This document shows, piece by piece, positions 25,676 to 33,667 of a stretch of 64,000 bases of DNA. The number at the start of each line of letters is the position of its first letter. Position 1 is the stretch's first letter. The notes under the pieces were generated by a model, which did no database searches, was not told the DNA's origin, and worked only from the letters and a program-made list of their open reading frames with translations. Source of the DNA: Paractinoplanes tereljensis (GTDB lineage: Bacteria; Actinomycetota; Actinomycetes; Mycobacteriales; Micromonosporaceae). The translations under genes were made by a program, and so were the position numbers. Where the stretch lies: positions 248,001-312,000 of the forward strand of contig NZ_BOMY01000034.1 of NCBI RefSeq assembly GCF_016862435.1. Direction: 5' to 3'.

Positions 25676-26536
25676 ATGCGCAGTCCGAACACGACCCCGA
25701 TCGGTGCTGGTTATGGCGAAGCAGCGCTGGTTCGGGCGGCCGAGGCCGGCATCCGGGCGCCGTCGATGCACAACGCTCAGCCGTGGCTGTTCGGGCTGCG
25801 CGACGGTGCCATCGAGATCCGGGTCGACCCCGGCCGGGGCGGTTGGGCGGCCCGCATGGCCTGCGGTGCCGCCGCCTGCAACGCCCGGCTCGCGCTCGCC
25901 GTGGCCGGGCAGCGCGCCCTCGTCGCGCTGCATCCCGACCCGGCCGACCGCGACCTGGTGGCCCGGCTCATGCCGGGCCGGCCCCGGCCGGCGACCAGCG
26001 CCGAGACCGCACTCCACGCCGCGATCGCCCGCCGGTACAGCAATCGCGATCCGTTCCGGCCGGCGCCGGTGCCGGCCGGGATGCGGGCCGCCCTCAAGGA
26101 AGCCGCCCGCAGCGAGGGCGCCTGGCTCGACCTGCTGGTCGGCACGACCGCGATCGCCGCCTTCAGCGAGATTGCCCGGAGCGCCGGCCGGGTCCTGCAG
26201 CGGGACGCCCCACTACCCGGTACGCCGGAGGAGTTGCCCGGGCGGTTGTTCGTCAGCCACGAGCCGGAGCCGCTGCTCGGCGTGCTCGGGGTCAGCGGGG
26301 ACCGGGCCGTCGACCAGATCGCGGCCGGGTTGGCCATGCAGAAGGTGCTGCTCACGGCGACCGCGGCCGGGCTGGACACCTCGATGATCAGCCAGCCGAT
26401 CGAGGTGCCGGCCGCCGGTGCGCTGCTGCGCCGCGCGCTCGGCCGCAGTGGTCACCCGCAGATGGTGCTGCGCTTCGGATACGGCACCCCGGGGCGGCCG
26501 GGCCCGCGCCGGGACGTCACCGACGTGCTCATCTGA
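25676..26536 (+). CDS. Acg-family FMN-binding nitroreductase
   Basis: A 286-residue protein of the Acg family (Mycobacterium Rv2032-like). Diagnostic segments are AAEAGIRAPSMHNAQPWLFGLR near the start, RRYSNRDPF near residue 120 and SMISQPIEVPAAGALLRR near 240. Acg proteins are nitroreductase relatives in which a lid covers the FMN; they belong to the DosR dormancy regulon in mycobacteria. The ATG at 25676 has GGAGG 8 nt upstream; a 25-codon in-frame extension lacks one. A second member is encoded at 30607-31575. Confidence 0.85.
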   Translation: MRSPNTTPIGAGYGEAALVRAAEAGIRAPSMHNAQPWLFGLRDGAIEIRVDPGRGGWAARMACGAAACNARLALAVAGQRALVALHPDPADRDLVARLMPGRPRPATSAETALHAAIARRYSNRDPFRPAPVPAGMRAALKEAARSEGAWLDLLVGTTAIAAFSEIARSAGRVLQRDAPLPGTPEELPGRLFVSHEPEPLLGVLGVSGDRAVDQIAAGLAMQKVLLTATAAGLDTSMISQPIEVPAAGALLRRALGRSGHPQMVLRFGYGTPGRPGPRRDVTDVLI

Positions 26537-26588
26537 GGGGTGAACTTCGGGAGGTTCCGGCATTTCGGCGCCGAATCTCCTGCACGGT

Positions 26589-26610
26589 GTCCACCGGGCG
26601 TTTACTCGGT
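26589..26610 (+). promoter_or_regulatory. PHO-box-like repeats before alkaline phosphatase
   Basis: Two adjacent 11-bp units, GTCCACCGGGC and GTTTACTCGGT, share the G-T-x-x-A-C-Y-x-G-G pattern of PhoP direct repeats. They end 18 bp before the phosphatase ATG. A reversed GGTGAAC lies at 26539-26545. Confidence 0.35.
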
Positions 26611-26628
26611 GGAGCCGAGGAGGAGAAC

Positions 26629-27891
26629 ATGAGGGTGCGTACTGTGCGGTGGCTGGCGCCCGTACTGGTCATGGCCGTTGCGGGGTTTGGGGTGGTCGTG
26701 GCCCGGTCCGCGGGCCGGACCGACGCCGCGGCCAAGGGCCGGGTCACCGCGCGCAATGTCATCTTCATCAACGGCGACGGCATGGGCGCCGCGCACCGCG
26801 AAGCCGCCCGCCTGTTCTACGCCGGCCTCGGCGGGCGGCTGACGATGGACTCGCTGCCGGTGTCCGGGCAGCTCACCACCAGCCCGCGCGACCCGGCGAC
26901 CGCGGTCACCGACTCGGCCGCCGGAGCCAGCGCCTGGGCCACCGGGCAGCGCACCTACAACGGCGCGATCAGCGTCGACGTCCACCGCAACCCGCTGCCC
27001 ACGCTCGGTGCGCAGGCCAAGGCGGCCGGCAAGGCCACCGGCCTGGTCACCACCGCCCAGGTCACCGACGCCAGCCCGGCCGCGTTCTTCGCCAACAGCG
27101 TCGACCGGGCCGCGCAGGACGACATCGCCCGGCAATATCTGGAGGTCAGCAAGCCGGACGTGATCCTGGGCGGCGGCGAGGACTGGTGGTTGCCGGCCGG
27201 GCAGCCCGGGGCGTACCCGGACAAGCCCGCCGCCGACCCGGAGGAGGGCAGCCGCGGCACCAAGGGCGACCTGATCGCCCGGGCCCGCGCCGACGGCTAC
27301 CACTATGTCTCCACCGCCGCGCAGCTGACCGCCGCCCGCCGGGGAAAGCTGCTGGGACTGTTCGCCAACGAAGAACTTTTCCAGCAAAAACCGGAAGGCC
27401 AGGGCGACGTGTACGACCCACCGGTCAGCCTGGCCACCATGACCCGCACCGCCCTGGGCACGCTCTCCGCCGAGCGCAACGGCTTCTTCCTGTTCGTCGA
27501 GGAGGAGGCGGTCGACGAGTTCGCGCACAACAACAACGGCCGCCGCACCCTGCAGGCGATGGGCGAGCTGGAGAAGGCGGTCACGGTGGCCCGCGACTAC
27601 GCGGCCTCGCACCCCGACACCCTGGTGATCGTCACCGGCGACCACGAGACGGGCGGCCTGGCCGTCGAGGACACCGCCACCACCGACGAGTCCGGCACCG
27701 GCCTCTCGGCCGAGGACGGCCCGTTCCCGATCAAGGGCAGCCCGCTGAAGTTCAACCTGGACTGGACCACCGGTTCACACACCGCCCAGAGCGTGCCCAT
27801 CACGGCACTCGGCCCGCTGGCCGACCGGTTCACCGGCCAGCACCCGAACACCTACGTCCACGAGGTGCTGGCCCCGGTGCTGACCCGCTGA
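26629..27891 (+). CDS. Alkaline phosphatase (PhoA family), membrane-anchored or secreted
   Basis: A 420-residue alkaline phosphatase. The N-terminal segment (about 7-27) is a signal peptide or anchor. The active site is complete: D50 in INGDGMG (metal), S96 in VTDSAAGASAWATG (nucleophile), VEEEAVDEFAHNN (metal ligands) and VTGDHETGG. It releases phosphate from monoesters outside the cell. GAGGAGGAG precedes the ATG. PHO-box-like repeats lie just upstream. The last 40 bases overlap the end of the convergent universal stress gene. Confidence 0.92.
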   Translation: MRVRTVRWLAPVLVMAVAGFGVVVARSAGRTDAAAKGRVTARNVIFINGDGMGAAHREAARLFYAGLGGRLTMDSLPVSGQLTTSPRDPATAVTDSAAGASAWATGQRTYNGAISVDVHRNPLPTLGAQAKAAGKATGLVTTAQVTDASPAAFFANSVDRAAQDDIARQYLEVSKPDVILGGGEDWWLPAGQPGAYPDKPAADPEEGSRGTKGDLIARARADGYHYVSTAAQLTAARRGKLLGLFANEELFQQKPEGQGDVYDPPVSLATMTRTALGTLSAERNGFFLFVEEEAVDEFAHNNNGRRTLQAMGELEKAVTVARDYAASHPDTLVIVTGDHETGGLAVEDTATTDESGTGLSAEDGPFPIKGSPLKFNLDWTTGSHTAQSVPITALGPLADRFTGQHPNTYVHEVLAPVLTR

Positions 27892-28778
27892 CCGATCGGC
27901 CAGCCGGCCGGGACCAGCAGGGCCGGGGAGGTCGGGGAGCGCAGGCCGACCGGGGCCGGGCCGACGCCGCCGTACAGCAGTTCGGAGAAACGGCCGGTCT
28001 GGCCGATGCCGGCCACCAGCAGGCGGCTGCGGACCGAGGCGCGCTCGATGGTGTACGGCAGGTCGAGGTCGGACACCAGCAGCTGTTCCACCTCGACGTC
28101 GGGGAACTGGCCGGACCACGGTTCCAGGGCCGCCCGCAGCCGCTCCCCCGCCTCGGCCCGCTCACCGGCGAAGCCACCGGCCCGGATCACCGGTACGGCG
28201 CCGTCGACGCCGCCGGGGCGGGCCCACATGTGCACCGCCACCAGGCGGGCGCCGCGCAGGGCGGCCTCGGCGAACGCGTAGCCGAGCGTCGCGGAACCGG
28301 AACGCCGGGCCGACGACGCGACGACCACCGGGCCGTCGTGGGCGATGCCGCGGTTGACCATCAGCGGCGAGGCGCTGTGGTGTGCCAGGTAGGCGGCGGT
28401 GGAACCCCAGCTGGGGCGGGTGAACGGGTTGTCGCGGTGCCCGACGACCAGCAGTTCCGCCTCCTGCGAGCACTGGGCCAGCACGTTCGCGGCGCCGCCG
28501 GTGCGCAGTTCGGTGGTGACCGGCAGGTCGGGCGCGGCCAGCTCGGCTCGTCGCGCGGTCACCTCGAGCAGCCGTTTCGCGTCGGCCGGGGTCGGCACCG
28601 CGGTGCGGCCCCGGAAGACACCGGTGTAGCGGCCGGGCCACACGTGCACTATCCGCAACGGCACCCCGTGCCGTATCGCCTCGGTGACCGCCAGGTCGAT
28701 CGTGGCGGTGGTGCTGCGGGAACCGTCGACGCCGACAACGACGGGCCGGATCCGCGGTGAGATTGCTTCACTGCCCAT
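27852..28778 (-). CDS. Tandem universal stress protein
   Basis: A 308-residue protein with two Usp folds. The first begins PVVVGVDGSRSTTATIDLAV and the second PVVVASSARRSGSATLGYAF. The first half keeps LLVVGHRDNPF but the classical ATP-binding GxGxxG-type loop is degenerate in both halves (GIGQTGRFSELLYGGV in the second), so nucleotide binding may be weak. Tandem Usp proteins are typical of dormancy/hypoxia regulons. Its promoter region carries an inverted repeat with a DosR-like box. The 3' end overlaps the alkaline phosphatase gene by 40 bp. Confidence 0.85.
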   Translation of the reverse strand: MGSEAISPRIRPVVVGVDGSRSTTATIDLAVTEAIRHGVPLRIVHVWPGRYTGVFRGRTAVPTPADAKRLLEVTARRAELAAPDLPVTTELRTGGAANVLAQCSQEAELLVVGHRDNPFTRPSWGSTAAYLAHHSASPLMVNRGIAHDGPVVVASSARRSGSATLGYAFAEAALRGARLVAVHMWARPGGVDGAVPVIRAGGFAGERAEAGERLRAALEPWSGQFPDVEVEQLLVSDLDLPYTIERASVRSRLLVAGIGQTGRFSELLYGGVGPAPVGLRSPTSPALLVPAGWPIGQRVSTGASTSWT

Positions 28779-28816
28779 ACCCGAACGCTAGGCCGGTCGG
28801 GTGTTCCCCGGCACCG

Positions 28817-28849
28817 CCTATGGACCGGTCGGACCGGGCCATAGGTCCC
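28817..28849. promoter_or_regulatory. Extended dyad with DosR-like box before universal stress gene
   Basis: Fourteen-base arms (28817-28830 and 28832-28845) pair at 13 of 14 positions around one central base. The right arm overlaps GGGCCATAGGTCCC (28836-28849), a full match to GGGNCNNNNGNCCC. It lies 39-71 bp before the Usp start. Confidence 0.55.
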
Positions 28850-28856
28850 GCCGCGG

Positions 28857-29147
28857 TCAGGCGTCGGCGGTGCCGTTCTCCGGTGGTACGGCCATCGGGT
28901 GGCGGTCCTCGTCGCGGGCGGCCAGGCCCTCCACCGCCCGCCGGTACTGCGCGGTGCTGATCTCGCCGGCCATCAGCTGGGTGACGAGCACACCCTCCAG
29001 ACTCTGCCGGGGCGCCGAAGCTTCGGGCTCGGGCTTCGGATCGGCCGAGGGCTCGGCCTCCTGCGCGAGTGCCGGCCACGTCCAGGCACTGACCGCCAGA
29101 ATCGTGATGATCATCGCGCTGACCACGATCAGGTAGAACATCTCCAT
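28857..29147 (-). CDS. Small SHOCT-like single-pass membrane protein
   Basis: A 96-residue protein: an N-terminal membrane helix (FYLIVVSAMIITILAVSAWTW), an acidic Pro-rich linker, and a C-terminal SHOCT-like module (LEGVLVTQLMAGEISTAQYRR). GGGAGG precedes the ATG. It sits within the stress-gene block and has DosR-like boxes 45-80 bp upstream. Its role may be to anchor or oligomerise a partner; none is identified. Confidence 0.72.
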   Translation of the reverse strand: MEMFYLIVVSAMIITILAVSAWTWPALAQEAEPSADPKPEPEASAPRQSLEGVLVTQLMAGEISTAQYRRAVEGLAARDEDRHPMAVPPENGTADA

Positions 29148-29191
29148 CGCCTCCCACCGGTCATGCTTGTCACCTGCCGCTCCGCGGGGCA

Positions 29192-29227
29192 GGGACTTCC
29201 GTCCCGGCCGGGCGGGACCTGCTGCCC
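29192..29227. promoter_or_regulatory. Two DosR-like boxes 22 bp apart
   Basis: GGGACTTCCGTCCC (29192-29205) fits GGGNCNNNNGNCCC fully and is close to the mycobacterial DosR core GGGACTWWAGTCCC. GGGACCTGCTGCCC (29214-29227) is a near match exactly 22 bp on. They lie upstream of the SHOCT gene. Confidence 0.55.
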
Positions 29228-29266
29228 TGACTCACGGACCAGCGGCGTCCCGGGATCAAATGCCGA

Positions 29267-29863
29267 TCAGCCGATCTTGACGGCGGCCACCCCGGGCACG
29301 GTGCGGGCCAGAACCAGCACTATGCCCTGCTCGGTGTCGTCCTGGAAGGTGCCGCCGACATGCGCGACGCCGTTCTCGACCGTCGCGGTCCAGCGCTTTC
29401 CCCCGCCGTACGCGTCAAGTCGTTGTTGAATTTCGGCGGTCAGCACGTCGTCGCCGCGCACCATGGCCCGCAGGATGTCGCGGCGGCTGACGATGCCGAC
29501 CACGGCGCCGCCGGCCACCACCGGCATGCTGCGCACGTCGCAGGCCAGCATCGTCTCGGCCACGTCGGCGACGTCGGCGTCCGGCCGGGTGGTGACCGGG
29601 CTGGGCGACATCACCTCGACGACCATGGCCGGCCGGTCGGCCGGGTCGGTGTCGGGCAGCCGCCGGATGTGCGCGGTCGGGTCGGCCGGCACCCGGTGCC
29701 GCAGCAGATCGCCCTCGCTGACCATGCCGACCAGCCGGCCGGCCGCGTCCAGCACCGGCAGGGCCGTCACCGACCTCGCCGTGATCAGTTGGACGGCGGC
29801 CTCGACCGAGTCGGTCTGGGTGACGGTGTGCACCGGGCTGCTCATGATGTCCTTCGCGCGCAT
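29267..29863 (-). CDS. CBS-domain pair with BON domain
   Basis: A 198-residue protein. Two CBS motifs fill about residues 1-135 (MRAKDIMSSPVHTVTQTDSV; then VVEVMSPSPVTTRPDADVAD, each followed by LVGMVSEGDLL or VVGIVSRRDIL). A BON domain completes it (about 140-198, ending VPGVAAVKIG). CBS pairs sense adenine nucleotides; BON domains bind membranes or lipids. The CBS part resembles the DosR-regulon protein Hrp1. It is divergent from the DoxX-like gene and the shared region carries two DosR-like boxes. Confidence 0.87.
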   Translation of the reverse strand: MRAKDIMSSPVHTVTQTDSVEAAVQLITARSVTALPVLDAAGRLVGMVSEGDLLRHRVPADPTAHIRRLPDTDPADRPAMVVEVMSPSPVTTRPDADVADVAETMLACDVRSMPVVAGGAVVGIVSRRDILRAMVRGDDVLTAEIQQRLDAYGGGKRWTATVENGVAHVGGTFQDDTEQGIVLVLARTVPGVAAVKIG

Positions 29864-29898
29864 GACTACACCATTTCGCTGTGGCCGTCCGCTGGGGA

Positions 29899-29935
29899 GG
29901 GTCGAAGGTCCCGGCCGGAACGGGCGCTTGGACCC
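29899..29935. promoter_or_regulatory. Paired DosR-like boxes in CBS/DoxX divergent promoter
   Basis: GGGTCGAAGGTCCC (29899-29912) fits GGGNCNNNNGNCCC fully; GGGCGCTTGGACCC (29922-29935) has one mismatch and begins 23 bp later. They could serve both divergent genes. Confidence 0.55.
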
Positions 29936-29996
29936 GGGTGCCCACGCTCGCCTGAGAGGAGCCTGATAGCTAAGAACTTCGATGGAGGAGGACACC

Positions 29997-30554
29997 ATGA
30001 CCACCGCCGGCCGGGACGTTACCGACCTCGAGAAGGCCGAGGCTCCCGGCGCCATGATCACCACTACCGCCGCGAAGGCACTCGCGGTACTCCGGGTTGC
30101 CACCGGATTCATCTTCCTGTGGGCGTTCCTCGACAAGACCTTCGGCTTCGGCTACGCCACTCCCAGCGCCAAGGCCTGGATCAACGGCGGCTCCCCCACC
30201 AAGGGCTTCCTGTCCAGCGTGGAGGCCGGGCCGCTCAAGGGCTTCTTCCACGACATCGCCGGCACCGGCTGGGCGAACTGGCTGTTCATGCTGGGCCTGC
30301 TCGGCATCGGCGTCGCCCTGATCCTGGGCATCGGCCTGCGGGCCGGCGCGGTCGCCGCGACGGTCATGATGGCGTTCATGTGGCTCGCCGAATGGCCGCT
30401 CGCCAAGGGTTCGAGCAACCCGATCGTCGATTACCACGTGATCTACGCCCTCTCCGCCATCACCCTGGCGCTCACCTTCGCGGGCCACACCTGGGGGCTG
30501 GGCCGCCGGTGGGCCGCCCTGCCGATCGTGCGCAAATACCCCTGGCTTATCTGA
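29997..30554 (+). CDS. DoxX-like membrane protein
   Basis: A 185-residue protein with four membrane helices (about 30-50, 92-112, 115-135 and 145-165) and the segment LRVATGFIFLWAFLDKTFGFGY typical of DoxX/DoxD-like proteins, some of which act with oxidoreductases on thiosulfate or quinones. GGAGGAGGA lies before the chosen ATG; a second ATG five codons upstream is less well placed. Divergent from the CBS-BON gene and followed by a strong terminator. Likely part of the stress regulon through the shared boxes. Confidence 0.82.
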   Translation: MTTAGRDVTDLEKAEAPGAMITTTAAKALAVLRVATGFIFLWAFLDKTFGFGYATPSAKAWINGGSPTKGFLSSVEAGPLKGFFHDIAGTGWANWLFMLGLLGIGVALILGIGLRAGAVAATVMMAFMWLAEWPLAKGSSNPIVDYHVIYALSAITLALTFAGHTWGLGRRWAALPIVRKYPWLI

Positions 30555-30566
30555 GCGCCGTCCCCC

Positions 30567-30600
30567 GCACCGCCCGGCCCCCGCGGCCGGGCGGTGCTTT
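30567..30600 (+). terminator. Intrinsic terminator after DoxX-like gene
   Basis: Thirteen-base perfect arms (30567-30579 and 30585-30597) with a 5-nt loop followed by TTT. It separates the DoxX gene from the convergent nitroreductase operon. Confidence 0.8.
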
Positions 30601-30606
30601 CGCTGG

Positions 30607-31575
30607 TCAGGCCGGGTCGAGGACGTCGGCGAGGGTGCGGCGCGGTGAGGAGGCGGCCACCTGGCGGCCGTAGCCGACCCGCAGCACCAGCTGGGCGAAC
30701 CGGCCCGCGTCCGGCGCCGCGAGGGCCTCCCGGACGGCCGGCACCTCGACCGGCTGGCTGATCGGCGTGGTGGCCAGGTTGAGCCAGGTCGCGGTGAGCA
30801 GGGCCCGCTGCAGCGCCTGCCCGGCCCGCAGCCAGTCGGCCGGCTCGTCGCCGTGGGTGGCCAGCACCAGCAGCGTCGGGTACGGCTCGAACGTCTCGCT
30901 GCGCCGGGGCAACCCGGACAGCTCGGCGAAGTCGCGGACCGGCATCGACTCGAGGGCGTCCCACGGCCCGGCCGCCCGGGCCGGCACACCGTCACGCTGG
31001 GTGCCGGCCGTCCAGCGGGCCAGCTCCTCCCGGTAACCGGGGAGCTCGTGCAACCGGCGGTCGGCCTCCTGGGCCAGCCCGAGGATCGCGTCCCGGGCCG
31101 TCGCCCCCGCCACGGTCAGCGTCGCGCCCTCCCGGCGGGCGGCGTCGGCGAGGTGCTCGAGCGCGTCGGCCGGGACGGCAGACTGGGCGAACGGCCACCG
31201 GTTGGTGTGCCGGTGCGGGATCGCCGCGTAGAGCGCCTCGACCGCCGGGTTGGAACTGGCCGGCTGGGCCGCGGTCACCCGGGCCGCCAGGTCGGGCTCG
31301 CCCTCGTCGGGGAACAGCTCCAGCTCGGAGCGGTAGCGGGCCTGCCGGAGCGCCAGCCGCAGGGTGAACACCGCGGCGCCGACGCTGATCAGCTGCTCCC
31401 GGCCGAGCGGGTCGATCACCCGCAGGCGGCGCGCCGGATCGGCGTACACCTCGGTGGCTGGCTCTTCGATCCGGAAACGCCACGGCTGGCTGTTGTGCAG
31501 CGAGGGCGCGGCGGTCGCCGCCCGGACGCACTCGGCGAGAACCTTCCGGGTCGGTCCTACGATCATCCTGTTCAT
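30607..31575 (-). CDS. Acg-family FMN-binding nitroreductase (second copy)
   Basis: A 322-residue member of the Acg family, with AATAAPSLHNSQPWRFRI, PHRHTNRWPF and TTPISQPVEVPAVREAL. It is similar to the protein encoded at 25676-26536 but longer in the middle. A GAGGAG site precedes the ATG. Last gene of a four-gene minus-strand operon (Usp, PPOX, SRPBCC, this). In mycobacteria related proteins (Rv3131, Acg) are among the most DosR-induced; enzymatic function remains unclear. Confidence 0.86.
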   Translation of the reverse strand: MNRMIVGPTRKVLAECVRAATAAPSLHNSQPWRFRIEEPATEVYADPARRLRVIDPLGREQLISVGAAVFTLRLALRQARYRSELELFPDEGEPDLAARVTAAQPASSNPAVEALYAAIPHRHTNRWPFAQSAVPADALEHLADAARREGATLTVAGATARDAILGLAQEADRRLHELPGYREELARWTAGTQRDGVPARAAGPWDALESMPVRDFAELSGLPRRSETFEPYPTLLVLATHGDEPADWLRAGQALQRALLTATWLNLATTPISQPVEVPAVREALAAPDAGRFAQLVLRVGYGRQVAASSPRRTLADVLDPA

Positions 31576-31591
31576 CGCTGCTCCTCACCCG

Positions 31592-32197
31592 TCACATGGT
31601 CATGCGAGGCGCGTTCCATTCGGCTCGTTCCTTGACGCCGAGCAGCATCCGCCGTTCCATGACGAGGCTGCCCGGCTCCAGGACGGCGCGGTTCGCGGTG
31701 CGCCACAGCCAGCCGCCGGGCGGGGCCGCGACGCGGTTCCGGCTGATCAGCCGGGTGCCCAGCCACAGGCTGGACAGATGCAGGCTCCAGACCCAGTCGC
31801 CGGCGACGGAGCGCAGCACGAGGGTCTGTTCCGCCTCGCAGCGCTCGACCCGCATGCCCGCCACCGCCTGCCCTACGGGCAGGACGTCACCGACGGCGAG
31901 CTGCTGAAACTCCGGCAGGATGGCGTCGGCACTGCGGGTGCCGACAATCCAGTCGTACGAGTACGAACCGCCCCGCCCGCCGCCCATCTGCACCAGCCAC
32001 GGCCAGACCGAGGACGGCGCCGCCGTGATCGTCACGGCACGCGTGGTGATCAGGGCGGCGTGCGGCAGCAGCTCGTCGCCGGGCAACTCCCGGCTGGCCT
32101 CCGCGGCGGTAGCGCCATAGGTCAGGCCGCGCCTCCGGGCCTGCACCGCGGCCGCCAGGGCGGCCCCTCCGACGGCCGTCCAGGTCGCCGTTCTCAC
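31592..32197 (-). CDS. SRPBCC-like protein
   Basis: A 201-residue protein with the polyketide-cyclase/SRPBCC type fold: the segment TTRAVTITAAPSSVWPWLVQMGGGRGGSYSYDW, quoted here only by its ends TTRAVTITAAPSSVWPWL and GGSYSYDW, is characteristic. A short hydrophobic N-terminus (about 7-18) may tether it to the membrane. Its ATG overlaps the stop of the PPOX gene (ATGA). The family binds hydrophobic ligands. The ligand is unknown; the context is the stress operon. Confidence 0.78.
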   Translation of the reverse strand: MRTATWTAVGGAALAAAVQARRRGLTYGATAAEASRELPGDELLPHAALITTRAVTITAAPSSVWPWLVQMGGGRGGSYSYDWIVGTRSADAILPEFQQLAVGDVLPVGQAVAGMRVERCEAEQTLVLRSVAGDWVWSLHLSSLWLGTRLISRNRVAAPPGGWLWRTANRAVLEPGSLVMERRMLLGVKERAEWNAPRMTM

Positions 32198-32679
32198 GGT
32201 TGGCCGGCCTTTCCGGGTATGGGAAGACGCGCCCGCGAGGCCTCCTGGTCCCGCATACGCAGCAGCGGAACGCCCACGCCGTAGGTCACGAAGTGCCCCG
32301 CCGGGGTGATCTCCACGACCGAGCAGTCGGCCCGGCGCTCGGGCGGCAGCAACCGGCCGAGCCCCGGCAGGCCGGCCAGGATCGTCCCCGGGTGCACCAC
32401 CGCGGTCGCGGCGAAACTGACCGTGGCCGGCGGGATCGGCACCAGCAGCGACATCACCCCGCCCCGCCGGATCGGCACGGTGACCGCCACCGATCCGCGG
32501 GCCGCGATATGCCTGGCCTTCCAGCTGTCCTTGGCGACCGCCACATACATCCGGCCGCCGGACATCACGTAGACGACCCCGCTGGACCGGGGCTCACCGT
32601 CGGGGGTGCCGTGGCTGAGGACCGCGAACGAGGTGTGCGAGAGGGCCCGCCACACCTCGTCGACGGTCAGCCGCCGCAC
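32194..32679 (-). CDS. Pyridoxamine 5'-phosphate oxidase-like flavoprotein
   Basis: A 161-residue split-barrel protein (LSHTSFAVLSHGTPDGEPRS, VVYVMSGGRMYVAVA, SWKARHIAARGSVAVTVPI). The family uses FMN, F420 or haem. GTG at 32679 is chosen because a GGGGAGGGG site sits 6 nt upstream and relatives begin at this RRLTVDEVWRAL segment; an in-frame ATG at 32703, one base after the Usp stop, is the alternative. Second gene of the stress operon. Confidence 0.78.
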   Translation of the reverse strand: MRRLTVDEVWRALSHTSFAVLSHGTPDGEPRSSGVVYVMSGGRMYVAVAKDSWKARHIAARGSVAVTVPIRRGGVMSLLVPIPPATVSFAATAVVHPGTILAGLPGLGRLLPPERRADCSVVEITPAGHFVTYGVGVPLLRMRDQEASRARLPIPGKAGQP

Positions 32680-32704
32680 GACGCCCCTCCCCGCCGGGTG
32701 CATG

Positions 32705-33577
32705 TCAGCCGACCGGTGGGCGGACGATGTAGACCGGGCAGGCGGCGTGGTGCAGCAGCTGCAGGCCGGTCGAGCCGAGCAGGGTCCCGGTGATCACACC
32801 GTGCCCGCGGCTGCCGACGACCACCAGCTGCGCCTTGGCCGACGCCGCGACCAGCACCGACGCCACGTTGTCGTGGGTGAACACGGTCTTGACCGGCACG
32901 TCCGGGTATTTGTCGCGCCACGGCGCGAGCTGCGCGGCGAGCCGGGTCTGTTCCTCGTCGTCGGAGTCGGGCGCCGGCACCTCGATCCCCGCCATGCCAC
33001 TGACCCACAGCGGCACGGCCGGCTGGTAGGAGTGCACGACCCAGAGCGTGCTGCGGCGGCCCGCGGCGGCCTCGAACGCCGTCCCCAGGACGGTGTCCGC
33101 GACCGGCGAGTCGTCGACCCCGACGACAACCGGCCCCTCGGTCACGTCGCCGCGCCCGCGGATGACCACCACCGAGCACTTGGCGTGGGTGGCCACCCGC
33201 TGGCTCACCGAGCCGAGCAGCAGGCTGCCGAAGCCGCCGCGCCCGCGACTGCCCAGCACCAGAAGCTGGGCGGTCTCGCTGTCGGTGAGCAGCCGCGGCG
33301 CCGGGTTGCCGACCACCGGATCACCCTCGATGGTGAGCTCCGGGGCCACCACCCGGGCCTCGTAGACGGCGTTGGAGGTGATCCCCTCGGCCATCCGGCG
33401 GGCCTGGTCGAGGTAGTCGTGGTTCATGTCGTACCGGGCCTCGCGCCATTCCCAGTCGAAAGCGTGGGTGACCCGCAGCGGCACGCCGAGCCGCTGCGCC
33501 TCGCGGGCGGCCCACCGCACCGCCGCCTTGCTGCAGTCGGTGCCGTCAGCGCCGACGATGACCGGATTGACTCTCAT
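32705..33577 (-). CDS. Tandem universal stress protein (ATP-binding type)
   Basis: A 290-residue tandem Usp. Both halves keep the ATP-binding loop: GSRGRGGFGSLLLGSVS (first) and GSRGHGVITGTLLGSTG (second), together with VIVGADGTD and VVVGVDDSP. This is the Rv2623-like, nucleotide-binding type, unlike the degenerate tandem Usp at 27852-28778. It heads the four-gene operon. Three GGTCCC half-sites at exact 22-bp spacing lie just upstream. Confidence 0.92.
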   Translation of the reverse strand: MRVNPVIVGADGTDCSKAAVRWAAREAQRLGVPLRVTHAFDWEWREARYDMNHDYLDQARRMAEGITSNAVYEARVVAPELTIEGDPVVGNPAPRLLTDSETAQLLVLGSRGRGGFGSLLLGSVSQRVATHAKCSVVVIRGRGDVTEGPVVVGVDDSPVADTVLGTAFEAAAGRRSTLWVVHSYQPAVPLWVSGMAGIEVPAPDSDDEEQTRLAAQLAPWRDKYPDVPVKTVFTHDNVASVLVAASAKAQLVVVGSRGHGVITGTLLGSTGLQLLHHAACPVYIVRPPVG

Positions 33578-33617
33578 GGTCCGCTCCTTTGCGTCTCCCT
33601 TCAGGCTTCTCCGAAGC

Positions 33618-33667
33618 GGTCCCGGGCGGCAGTGCGTGAGGTCCCATCAGGACGGACCGGAGGTCCC
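33618..33667. promoter_or_regulatory. Three GGTCCC half-sites at exact 22-bp spacing
   Basis: GGTCCC starts at 33618, 33640 and 33662. The last belongs to GGACCGGAGGTCCC (33654-33667), one mismatch from GGGNCNNNNGNCCC. All three sit on one face of the helix upstream of the Usp operon (start 33577), as expected for cooperative binding by a DosR/DevR-like regulator. The last base touches the stop of the deacetylase gene. Confidence 0.6.
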
